64,000 nt of DNA from Rhizobiales bacterium IMCC20636 (GTDB lineage Bacteria; Pseudomonadota; Alphaproteobacteria; Rhizobiales; GCA-2746425), in contig CP018226.1 in the NCBI GenBank assembly GCA_016865015.1, positions 2,263,001 to 2,327,000 on the forward strand, given 5' to 3'. Each line of letters starts with the position of its first letter. Within the stretch, counting starts at the first letter, position 1. This document shows, in pieces, positions 56,415-64,000 of this stretch. Below the pieces are notes generated by a model. That model was not told the origin of the DNA and made no database searches. It saw only the letters and a program-made list of their open reading frames with translations. A program made the translations under genes and the position numbers.

Positions 56415-57455
56415 TCAGACCGGCGTGACCAGACTTTCTTCACCGCGGAACTCTGAGGCCAACCCCACGGTTGCTGCACGTTGTACGCGTTCCTTGGCCC
56501 GCCGTTCAACCTGCGGCGAGAGACCAAACTGATCGCGATAGCATTTGGAGAAATGAGACGCCGATACAAATCCACTTGCAATTGCCACATCCACGATTGG
56601 CAGATTTGACTGCAACAGCAGATGCCGTGCCCGGTCAAGCCTCAGTTCTGAATAGTAGCGAGCCGGGGAGCGGCCAAGATTTTGCCGGAACAGCCGCTCT
56701 ATCTGGCGACGCGACAGGTTTGATATGTCTGCAATCTCCGTGAGCGCCAATGGTTCTGATATGTTGGCTTCCATCATTTCGATAATGCTCAAAAGCCGGG
56801 CGTTCTGCACACCAAGCCGGGCTCTGAGTGGCAGACGCTGACGGTCAGTCGCATTGCGCACCCTGTCGGTCAGGCACTGTTCGCAGATCTGGTTGATGAT
56901 CGCTTCGTCATGGTCCTGGGCAATGATGTAGAGCATCATATCCAGCGCTGCGGTGCCACCGGCACATGTGTAGAGCCGGGAATCCACTTCAAACAAATCT
57001 GCATGGACATGCGCATTGGGAAACTTTTCCATGAAGCCGGGCATGTTTTCCCAATGAATGGCGCATTGCTTGTCATCCAGAAGGCCAGCTTCCGCCAATA
57101 TCCAGGATGCTGTGCACAGGCCACCAATCGCTGTACCCGTGCGATAAAGGCGTCGGATCAGGGCCCTGGTGTGCTTTGTCTCCAGTTGTTCAACATCGAT
57201 GCCCGAGCAGACCACAACCATGTCCGGGCGCTCATCCATGTTGGACTGGGAGGCAACATCATCCAAACAAGCATCAACGGATATCTGCAAACCATTGCTG
57301 GCACGGACCGGTTCGCCATCGGTGGAAATGATCTGCCAGGAATAGGTGTTGTCCGGAAGAAAGCGGTTTGCCAGACGCAGTGGCTCGATTGCCGTTGCGA
57401 AGGCAATCATGGAGAAATTTGGCAGGGCTAAAAACACGAACCGTTTCAAGGACAA
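56415..57455 (-). CDS. GlxA/GbdR-type AraC regulator with GATase1-like domain
   Basis: The 346-aa product has a DJ-1/PfpI (GATase1-like) domain in residues 1-190 (VFLALPNFSMIAFATAIEPLRLAN, MVVVCSGIDV, IGGLCTASWILAEAGLLDD, YTCAGGTAALDMML) and a C-terminal AraC double HTH (EPLALTEIADISNLSRRQIERLFRQ, and DVAIASGFVSASHFSKCYRDQFG). The start is TTG 57455 with GGGAG before it. Members such as GbdR, SouR and CdhR activate glycine betaine, sarcosine or carnitine catabolism. Being divergent from soxBDAG, it most likely activates that operon; the inducer is probably sarcosine or dimethylglycine. Confidence 0.88.
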   Translation of the reverse strand: MSLKRFVFLALPNFSMIAFATAIEPLRLANRFLPDNTYSWQIISTDGEPVRASNGLQISVDACLDDVASQSNMDERPDMVVVCSGIDVEQLETKHTRALIRRLYRTGTAIGGLCTASWILAEAGLLDDKQCAIHWENMPGFMEKFPNAHVHADLFEVDSRLYTCAGGTAALDMMLYIIAQDHDEAIINQICEQCLTDRVRNATDRQRLPLRARLGVQNARLLSIIEMMEANISEPLALTEIADISNLSRRQIERLFRQNLGRSPARYYSELRLDRARHLLLQSNLPIVDVAIASGFVSASHFSKCYRDQFGLSPQVERRAKERVQRAATVGLASEFRGEESLVTPV

Positions 57456-57702
57456 GCTGCTCCCAGTTAAAACCTGAATCCGTAACCGACATCATGGATT
57501 TTGGCTGTTTTGTCGCCGAGTGATGTCGCAAATACCACCTAATCGGGGTAATTCGAAAGACAGGTTTAGTCAATCGAATAGCACAAAACAAACAGTCCGC
57601 AGAAACCCAATGAAAGTCTCGTTCGGCAGACCGTATGCTGTTCAAGCATCAGAATGCATTTTTCTGCCTATCCTCTGAGACGCTCCTGTTTGACCCTGCC
57701 AC

Positions 57703-57719
57703 ACATCCATTCTGGATGT
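57703..57719. promoter_or_regulatory. Palindrome in the gbdR-like/sox intergenic region
   Basis: ACATCCA-TTC-TGGATGT is a perfect 7+3+7 dyad in the 373-base divergent region (57456-57828). Around it, CTGCCTATC (57666-57674 area) and GATAGGCAG (57751-57759) form a wider inverted pair, and GATAGGC recurs at about 57774. These are the most conspicuous candidates for regulator sites. No gene is seen in the region. Confidence 0.42.
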
Positions 57720-57828
57720 CGCAATGAGACAATTCGTTCAGCGTCTTGACGATAGGCAGACGACATGAAAACCGATAGGCTGTATCATCTTTACTGTTGT
57801 GCGGCTCTAGCTGGAGACTGTCCTCGCG

Positions 57829-59082
57829 ATGTCATCGAAATATAATGTGTTCAACCTCCTGCGTGAGGGATTGCAGGGACATACAGGTTGGCAAGCGCAA
57901 TGGCGTGAACCGAAACTCAAACCGGCTTATGACGCAGTCATCATAGGCGGTGGCGGTCACGGGCTTGCGACGGCATATTATCTGGCCAAGAACCATGGCA
58001 TGACAAATATTGCGGTCCTGGAAAAGGGCTGGATTGGGGGCGGAAACTCCGGCCGTAATACCACGATCATTCGGTCAAATTATCTTTATGATGCAAGTGC
58101 CGCGATCTACAATCATGCGCTGGATTTGTGGACCACACTCGGCCGGGATCTCAACTACAATATCATGATGAGCCACCGTGGGGTGCTTAATCTGGCACAT
58201 GATGAAGGCGAGGCGCGGACACTGAAACGCAGGGTTGAGGCGAACCGCCTGAATGGCGTTGATTCGGAATGGCTGGATGCAAAACAGGTCAAGGAATTCT
58301 GCCCGCCAATCAGCATCGATGTTAATATGCGCTACCCGGTGATTGGCGCCACATTGCAACGCTCAGGTGGCGTGAATCGCCATGACGCCGTTGTCTGGGG
58401 TCTGGCGCGGGCTGCCGATTCCATGGGCGTGGATATCATCCAGCAATGTGAGGTGACTGGCATTCGCACCGAAGCCGGTGAGGTCGTTGGCCTGGAAACC
58501 ACCAAAGGCAGTATCAAAACGCCAAAAATCGCGTCTGTTGCTGCCGGACATTCGACAATGATTGCCGATATGGTGGATGTTCGGCTTCCGATCGAGAGCC
58601 ACCCGCTTCAGGCGCTTGTTTCTGAACCGCTCAAGCCGCTGATTCCCTGTGTGATCATGTCGAATGCAGTGCATGTCTATGTCAGTCAGTCCGACAAGGG
58701 TGAACTGGTTATTGGTGCCGGGATCGACCCTTATGTGTCCTACACGCAACGCGGCAGTTTTGATATTATCGAGCATCAGATGGCCTCGCTGATGGAGTTG
58801 TTTCCGATCTTTTCCAGATTGCGCATGATGCGCCAGTGGGGCGGCATTGTTGATGTGTCACCGGATGCAAGTCCGATCATCTCCAAGACCAAAGTCAAAG
58901 GGTTTTATATCAATGCAGGCTGGGGGACCGGTGGCTGGAAGGCCACGCCGGGGTCCGGTCATGCGTTTGCTGATCTGGTGGCGCATGACAGAGCGAACGC
59001 CATTGCCGCCCCCTTCAGTCTTGAGCGTTTTGTCACCGGCGATCTGGTGGCTGAGCATGGCGCAGCAGCTGTAGCGCATTAG
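57829..59082 (+). CDS. soxB: Sarcosine oxidase beta subunit
   Basis: The 417-aa product has the FAD motif [18 protein letters not shown] at ~37-54, [16 protein letters not shown], and [18 protein letters not shown], where His185 aligns with the histidine that carries covalent FMN in bacterial tetrameric enzymes. The C-terminal [14 protein letters not shown] and [16 protein letters not shown] are typical of SoxB. With SoxA, D and G it oxidises sarcosine to glycine, making hydrogen peroxide and methylene-tetrahydrofolate. It is the first gene of the operon; GGAG lies 13 bases before the ATG. Confidence 0.95.
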   Translation: MSSKYNVFNLLREGLQGHTGWQAQWREPKLKPAYDAVIIGGGGHGLATAYYLAKNHGMTNIAVLEKGWIGGGNSGRNTTIIRSNYLYDASAAIYNHALDLWTTLGRDLNYNIMMSHRGVLNLAHDEGEARTLKRRVEANRLNGVDSEWLDAKQVKEFCPPISIDVNMRYPVIGATLQRSGGVNRHDAVVWGLARAADSMGVDIIQQCEVTGIRTEAGEVVGLETTKGSIKTPKIASVAAGHSTMIADMVDVRLPIESHPLQALVSEPLKPLIPCVIMSNAVHVYVSQSDKGELVIGAGIDPYVSYTQRGSFDIIEHQMASLMELFPIFSRLRMMRQWGGIVDVSPDASPIISKTKVKGFYINAGWGTGGWKATPGSGHAFADLVAHDRANAIAAPFSLERFVTGDLVAEHGAAAVAH

Positions 59083-59092
59083 GGAGAGCACT

Positions 59093-59458
59093 ATGTTTTT
59101 GATTGAATGCCCCTGGTGCGGCGAACGGGATATGTCGGAATTCCACTGTGGCGGCGAAGCCCATATTGCTCGACCAGATCAGTCCGAATCCATGACAGAT
59201 GAAGAATGGGCGCAATTTGTCTTCATGCGCAAAAACTCGAAAGGACGCTACGCAGAGCGCTGGAACCACGCGGCCGGATGTCGGCGCTGGTTTAACCTGC
59301 TGCGCAATACAGCGACCGATCAGATTTTGGCGGTCTATCGCATGGGGGAAACCGCACCCTCTGTTGCAACAGATGAACCTGTCACGCCAAGTGGTGAGGC
59401 ACCCATTGGATCGGGCAATGATGCCGTCAAGCTTATGAAACCGGGCGAGGCACTGTAA
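59093..59458 (+). CDS. soxD: Sarcosine oxidase delta subunit
   Basis: The 121-aa product has the zinc-binding pattern C6-P-W-C9-GERD...EFHCGGEAH24 and the later HAAGCRRWFN that completes the site. The C-terminal part (about 85-121) is a low-complexity tail. It is a structural subunit of the tetramer. It starts ten bases after soxB with GGAGAGC before it, and its stop overlaps the soxA start (TAATG). Confidence 0.94.
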   Translation: MFLIECPWCGERDMSEFHCGGEAHIARPDQSESMTDEEWAQFVFMRKNSKGRYAERWNHAAGCRRWFNLLRNTATDQILAVYRMGETAPSVATDEPVTPSGEAPIGSGNDAVKLMKPGEAL

Positions 59459-62400
59459 TGGCTGCATCCAGACAAAAGACCGGTTTGCGGACGCAACAGG
59501 GTGGCCGCATCAATCGTGACAAGCCGGTTTCCTTCACATTTGATGGCAAGACCTATCAGGGCTTTGAAGGAGACACGCTGGCCTCGGCTCTTCTGGCAAA
59601 TGGCCAGCATATGGTGGCTCGAAGCTTTAAATATCATCGTCCCAGAGGGATCGTTGCTGCTGGCGCTGAAGATCCGGCGGCCATTGTGCAGATTGGCCCT
59701 GATGCTGTGGAGACTGATCCCAACACGCGGGTGACGGAGCAGGAGATTTTTGAAGGCCTTCGTGCCTCGGCACAGAATTGCTGGCCGAGCCTGTCCTTTG
59801 ACATTGGCATTGCCAATGATGTGTTCTCGGATTTCTTTCCCGCAGGCTTCTACTACAAGACATTTATGGGGCCACCCCTGTCTTGGATGCGGTTTGAACC
59901 GTTCATTCGAAAGGCCGCAGGACTTGGCGTTGCGCCGACTGATCGTGATCCGGAACAATATGACAGCACCAATCGTCATGCAGATGTACTGGTAGTCGGG
60001 GCAGGACCTGCAGGACTTGCTGCTGCCAAAGCTGCAGCGGATGCAGGCGCGCGGGTTATCTTGGTTGACGAAACCAATGCCATCGGAGGCGCGCTTCTGT
60101 CCGAGCCAGAGGGCAGCGTATCGCTTGGTTCAAAGCCTGCTGATGTAGCCATCCAGAAAATGGTGGATGAGTTGCATGCGAACCCCGATGTGACGGTGCT
60201 GACCAGAACCACAGCCTTTGGCTATTATGGCGACAATTTTGTGGGCCTCTGGGAGCGGGTGACGGATCATCTTGCCCCAACCGACCGGGTCACGCATATG
60301 CCGCGCCAGCGGGTTTGGCGGGTGCGGGCAAAACAGGTCATCCTGGCAACCGGGGCCCTTGAGCGCCCAATGGTGTTTGATGGCAATGACAGGCCGGGTA
60401 TCATGCTTGCCGGAGCAGTCCGGACCTTCCTGAACAGGTATGGCGTCCTGTGTGGCCGCATGGCCGTGATCTTTGCAAATAATGATTCTGCTTGGGCGAC
60501 GGCTTTTGATCTTCAGGATGCAGGCGCACAGATTGCGGCAATTGTTGATATTCGGCGAAACCTGTCTGGTGCGTTGTTGCAGAAGGCGGCCCATCGGGGC
60601 ATCCCGATCCACGCCGGCTCTGCCATTGTTGGCACAAAAGGGCGCAGCCATGTTGCAGCTGCTGGTATCCGGGTGCTTGACGCATCGGGCATGATTTCAT
60701 CGAAAGCAAACTGGATTGAATGCGATTTGATTGCGAACTCATGCGGCTGGGCACCCAATGTGGCACTGTTTTCTCAATCCCGTGGCAAGTTGTTCTATGA
60801 TGATGATCTGAAGGCGTTTCGGCCAGGCGCATCGTGGCAACAGGAACGCTCTGTTGGCGCTGCCAATGGGGCCTATGATTTGCAGGACTGTCTGGATGAG
60901 GGGCGAAATGCGGGAGCAGCGGCGGCAGCGGATGCCGGGTTCAAAAAGCGTATTCCAAGGGTTCTGAAAGCCTCACATACGATGCTTGTGCAAAGAGACT
61001 TGCAGATTATGCCTCAGATACCATCGCCTAAAGCGGCGAAGAAGGTACGTGCATTCATTGATTTGCAGGACGATGTCACGACGAAGGACATCAAGATTGC
61101 CATACAGGAAGGTTTGCACTCTGTTGAGCATATCAAGCGTTACACCACCACGGGGATGGGTACTGATCAGGGCAAGATCGCCAATTTGAACGCTTTCGCG
61201 TTTATCGCCGACCATCTTGGCAAGAGTGTGCCCGATGTCGGGGTGACGACGTTCCGCCAGCCTTACAAGCCTGTGACCATGGGAGCCCTGGCCGGACAGC
61301 ATGTGGGTGCGCATTTCATGCCCCGTCGGACCACGGCGATGCATCCTTGGCACAAGGCGCAGCGCGATGTGGTTTTCGAACCGGTTGGCGATTGGCTGCG
61401 TCCACGGGCCTTCTTGCGGGAGGGCGAGGATTTTCATCAGGCGGTCCAGCGCGAAACAAAGGCCGCGCGAACCGGAATTGGCGTTCTGGATGCTTCGACA
61501 CTGGGCAAGATCGATGTGCGAGGCCCTGACGCGCGGGAGTTTCTCAATCGCATCTATACCAATGCGTGGAGCAAATTGGCTCCGGGCAAGTGCCGCTATG
61601 GGCTGATGCTGAAAGAAGACGGCATGGTGATGGATGATGGTGTGACAGCGTGTTTGGCGGATGACCACTTTCACATGACGACGACAACTGGTGGTGCTGC
61701 CAATGTACTCGGCCATCTTGAGGATTATCTGCAGACGGAATGGCCAGATCTGAAGGTTTATCTGACCACGACAACGGAGCAGACCGCTGTTGCCTCGATA
61801 TGCGGTCCCGGTTGTGACAGGCTGGTAGCCGATTTGCTTGATGATGTTGATCCGGATCCCGAAACCTTCAAATTCATGGATTGGCGCGATGCCCACATCC
61901 AGGGCATTCCCGTGCGCGTGTTCCGGATATCGTTTACAGGTGAGCTGTCCTACGAAATCAATATTGATGCGTCATATGGTTTGTGGCTTTGGAAAAAGAT
62001 CTTTGCTCTGGCTGACAGTGAGGGCGGCACCTACGACATCACGCCTTACGGCACTGAGGCGATGCATGTGTTGCGTGCCGAAAAAGGCTTTATCATTGTC
62101 GGGCAGGACACCGATGGAACGGCCACACCATTTGATCTGGGGATGAACTGGATCGTGAAAAAGTCAGGAGACTTCGTCGGACGGCGTTCGCTGTCCCGTT
62201 CGGACACGTCCCGGGACGACCGCAAACAATTGGTTGGCCTCGTGACCGAACAGCCCGATTTCGTGTTGATGGAAGGGACTCAAATCATTGGCAGCAAGGA
62301 TGAGGGCGCGGTTCCGGTTGTCATGCTTGGGCATGTTACCTCCAGTTATTTCAGTCCAAATCTGGGCAGATCAATTGCGATGGCAATGGTGGAACGCGGG

Positions 62401-62511
62401 CAGGGGCGGGCTGGCGAAACGCTTTATGCATCGCGAAAAGGCGAGGCGCCGATGGCCGTCCGTGTGGTTGGCACAGATTTTCTGAAGGAGCGCAGCGATG
62501 GCACAATCTGA
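59458..62511 (+). CDS. soxA: Sarcosine oxidase alpha subunit
   Basis: The 1017-aa product is full length. Residues ~15-100 are the ferredoxin-like N-terminal domain (VSFTFDGKTYQGFEGDTLASALLANG, SFKYHRPRGI). A pyridine-nucleotide-binding domain begins at ~178 (DVLVVGAGPAGLAAAKAAADAG), and VILATGALERPMVFDGNDRPG lies near 300. The C-terminal ~380 residues are a GcvT aminomethyltransferase domain (GVLDASTLGKIDVRGPDAREFLNRIY, SFTGELSYEINID, GTEAMHVLRAEKGFI) that passes the methyl carbon to tetrahydrofolate. The start overlaps the soxD stop by one base and the end overlaps soxG by 14. Confidence 0.95.
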   Translation: MAASRQKTGLRTQQGGRINRDKPVSFTFDGKTYQGFEGDTLASALLANGQHMVARSFKYHRPRGIVAAGAEDPAAIVQIGPDAVETDPNTRVTEQEIFEGLRASAQNCWPSLSFDIGIANDVFSDFFPAGFYYKTFMGPPLSWMRFEPFIRKAAGLGVAPTDRDPEQYDSTNRHADVLVVGAGPAGLAAAKAAADAGARVILVDETNAIGGALLSEPEGSVSLGSKPADVAIQKMVDELHANPDVTVLTRTTAFGYYGDNFVGLWERVTDHLAPTDRVTHMPRQRVWRVRAKQVILATGALERPMVFDGNDRPGIMLAGAVRTFLNRYGVLCGRMAVIFANNDSAWATAFDLQDAGAQIAAIVDIRRNLSGALLQKAAHRGIPIHAGSAIVGTKGRSHVAAAGIRVLDASGMISSKANWIECDLIANSCGWAPNVALFSQSRGKLFYDDDLKAFRPGASWQQERSVGAANGAYDLQDCLDEGRNAGAAAAADAGFKKRIPRVLKASHTMLVQRDLQIMPQIPSPKAAKKVRAFIDLQDDVTTKDIKIAIQEGLHSVEHIKRYTTTGMGTDQGKIANLNAFAFIADHLGKSVPDVGVTTFRQPYKPVTMGALAGQHVGAHFMPRRTTAMHPWHKAQRDVVFEPVGDWLRPRAFLREGEDFHQAVQRETKAARTGIGVLDASTLGKIDVRGPDAREFLNRIYTNAWSKLAPGKCRYGLMLKEDGMVMDDGVTACLADDHFHMTTTTGGAANVLGHLEDYLQTEWPDLKVYLTTTTEQTAVASICGPGCDRLVADLLDDVDPDPETFKFMDWRDAHIQGIPVRVFRISFTGELSYEINIDASYGLWLWKKIFALADSEGGTYDITPYGTEAMHVLRAEKGFIIVGQDTDGTATPFDLGMNWIVKKSGDFVGRRSLSRSDTSRDDRKQLVGLVTEQPDFVLMEGTQIIGSKDEGAVPVVMLGHVTSSYFSPNLGRSIAMAMVERGQGRAGETLYASRKGEAPMAVRVVGTDFLKERSDGTI

Positions 62512-63160
62512 TCCAACGTTAAAGCCACCACAAGGCCGACCAGAGCGATTGAGTGCACTCGCTCATCGCGCGCCACTGTCTGGTGATGAGGGGTTGACGA
62601 TGCAGGAGGCAGCCCATCTGGGAAAGCTGGTTTTACGCCTTGATGAGAGCGTGGCTGGAACAATTGTTCCAGACGCGCTGAATGGGGTTCATCTGCCGAC
62701 GCTTCCATGCTGTTCTGACACATCTGCAACAGGTACTTTATCAGTGTTGTGGCTTGGTCCGGACGAGTGGATGATCGTCAGTGAAGCGGGCACTGAGCAG
62801 ACTTTGCAAACCGAGCTTGAATTGCAATTGAAAGGGCAGCATTTCCAGTTGTCCAATGTGACAGATTATTATGTGTGTATCGACATTACAGGCCCTCAGA
62901 CCCGGGAAATCCTGATGAACCTGACCACTCTGGATATGCACAGGCGGTCCTTTGAGGCCGGGCAGGTGAAAGGCTCCATATTGGGCCACGCCAATGCATT
63001 TGTTTGGCAGTTGCACACTGATACAGGAGCCACCGAAACGTTTCGTCTGATCGTTCGCTCTTCCATGGCTGATTATCTGTGGTGCCTTATCAGCCGATCA
63101 GCGCGCTTGTTTGGAATGGCAGAAGAAACGCCGCTTTCGGGTGAGCGGTTGGTAATTTGA
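62498..63160 (+). CDS. soxG: Sarcosine oxidase gamma subunit
   Basis: The 220-aa product shows the SoxG pattern: LWLGPDEWMIVSEAG, NVTDYYVCIDITGPQTREILMN, and FRLIVRSSMADYLWCLIS, a GcvT-like fold without catalytic residues. It is a structural subunit in contact with SoxA. The ATG lies 14 bases before the soxA stop. It ends the operon; the next gene starts 105 bases later. Confidence 0.92.
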   Translation: MAQSDPTLKPPQGRPERLSALAHRAPLSGDEGLTMQEAAHLGKLVLRLDESVAGTIVPDALNGVHLPTLPCCSDTSATGTLSVLWLGPDEWMIVSEAGTEQTLQTELELQLKGQHFQLSNVTDYYVCIDITGPQTREILMNLTTLDMHRRSFEAGQVKGSILGHANAFVWQLHTDTGATETFRLIVRSSMADYLWCLISRSARLFGMAEETPLSGERLVI

Positions 63161-63265
63161 CGCCGCTCGTTAGCGTTGTGTTTATTATCGGTGCAATTTA
63201 ATTGTTCTGTTAAGTTTCAACTAGGCCGAGCATGTTAAAACCTTTTAACTCAAAGGGTTTCCAAT

Positions 63266-64000
63266 ATGCGCATTCGCACAGTCCTGCTTATTGCATTCTT
63301 TATTGCCGCGATTCTTCCAACAGCCATTTTTGGCTTATGGTCGTATAATCATGCGGTGCAGCGGGAATTTGCAGAAGTAAAAGACCGGCATCTGTTGCTG
63401 GCACAAAACCTGGGCGCTGCACTGACCCGATATCACACGGATCTGATGGGGACCTTGAAGGTAATATCGTCTGCATTGGTATCTGATCAGAAAACGCCTG
63501 ATCTCAAACCCTTGATGTCAGAACTCAATATTGCCAAGGTGTTTCTGGTTGAGGAGCTGTCAGGTTCCGTAATTGCGCAGACTCATCTCGGAAACGATGC
63601 GGATACCGAGTTGTTGTCGGCTAAACTCATCGCACTGGCCGGGTCCATCGCTCAGCGTGATAAAGTCACTTTTTCCCCTGTCGTGGCCACAAAAACGCAT
63701 GGAAATGTGCTGTTGGGGGCTTATCGACACGCAGATAATCTGACCATCGCACTGATTTCGACGGCGTATTTCATGGACCTTGGAGAGCAGATTTCCTTTG
63801 GAAAAAATGGCCATGCGGCAATCGTGGATGGTGCCGGGAACGTTCTGTTTCATCCCATACCAGAATGGATGGCTGAACGGAAAAACCTTGCCAAGGTTTC
63901 AGCTGTGGCCCGGATGATAAATGGCGAAACTGGCATAGAACAGTTTTTCTCCCCCGCATTCCAGGGAGACATGATCGCTGGTGTGACGGCCGTCAAAGGA
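63266..64000 (+). CDS. Membrane sensor protein with dCache-like domain (3' end outside window)
   Basis: The frame starts at ATG 63266 and stays open to the window end (245 codons). Residues 1-25 form a hydrophobic helix (TVLLIAFFIAAILPTAIFGLW). A periplasmic region follows with a dCache pattern: a long helix (EVKDRHLLLAQNLGAAL), strands, and the second-subdomain signature FGKNGHAAIVDGAGNVLFHP at ~180-200. Such domains sit on chemoreceptors, histidine kinases and GGDEF proteins; the output domain is beyond the window, so the type cannot be decided. Confidence 0.75.
   Translation, partial: MRIRTVLLIAFFIAAILPTAIFGLWSYNHAVQREFAEVKDRHLLLAQNLGAALTRYHTDLMGTLKVISSALVSDQKTPDLKPLMSELNIAKVFLVEELSGSVIAQTHLGNDADTELLSAKLIALAGSIAQRDKVTFSPVVATKTHGNVLLGAYRHADNLTIALISTAYFMDLGEQISFGKNGHAAIVDGAGNVLFHPIPEWMAERKNLAKVSAVARMINGETGIEQFFSPAFQGDMIAGVTAVKG

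Noticed and set aside
60973-61896. A 307-codon open frame on the minus strand
   Set aside because: It lies wholly antisense to soxA and has no family features or sensible start context.

Overview
The window looks like chromosomal DNA of an alphaproteobacterium, most likely a marine or soil member of the Hyphomicrobiales (Rhizobiales). The evidence is the conserved housekeeping order (ppx-rlmE-guaB-rsmB; dxs...tlyA-rlmD; pirin, xseB, HDAC-like; accB-accC-aat...DUF2155-NDUFA12), a membrane-bound ferritin (MbfA type), TRAP transport, acryloyl-CoA reductase and sarcosine oxidase genes. No rRNA, tRNA or CRISPR array was seen. These assignments rest on reading protein motifs by eye, without database searches.

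Layout. 0-2.7 kb: 3' part of a TRAP transporter (dctQ, dctM) with an IclR regulator. 2.9-13 kb: a patchy accessory region with a metallophosphoesterase, a YHYH-domain protein with a MarR regulator, an EAL phosphodiesterase, a small secreted Cys-containing protein, an XRE regulator and a UspA protein. Among these lie decayed pieces: a decayed MITE-like repeat, an orphan FCD domain, an IclR C-terminus, an IS5-type transposase, a GcvT-type C-terminus and the C-terminus of another transposase. 13.3-24.6 kb: a catabolic block with a dimethylglycine/sarcosine dehydrogenase-like flavoprotein, an XRE-cupin regulator, an omega-aminotransferase with a divergent MocR regulator, a LysR regulator, an enoyl-CoA hydratase/3-hydroxyisobutyrate dehydrogenase pair, mbfA and acuI. 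24.8-46.8 kb: mostly core genes for RNA modification, GMP synthesis, isoprenoid synthesis, DNA repair, a chaperone, PLP salvage, LrgAB and acetyl-CoA carboxylase.

46.8-55.3 kb is the most unusual part. A nonsense-interrupted TIGR03032-like gene and two tandem autotransporters built from 50-residue repeats (12 and 7 copies) lie between a C-terminal and an N-terminal fragment of an IS5-type transposase. Both fragments are on the minus strand and in the order of one split gene. The block separates aat from DUF2155-NDUFA12, genes usually adjacent in rhizobial relatives.

55.4-64 kb: DUF2155 and NDUFA12, a GlxA/GbdR-type regulator divergent from a complete soxBDAG operon (heterotetrameric sarcosine oxidase), and the start of a dCache-type sensor protein. 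The sox operon and the flavoprotein at 13.3-15.7 kb could act in the same route: demethylation of N-methylated glycines to glycine, with one-carbon units passed to tetrahydrofolate. Several short palindromes in front of regulator-linked genes are reported as candidate operators. A 263-bp MITE-like element and a 187-bp inverted-repeat element sit at the 3' ends of core genes.
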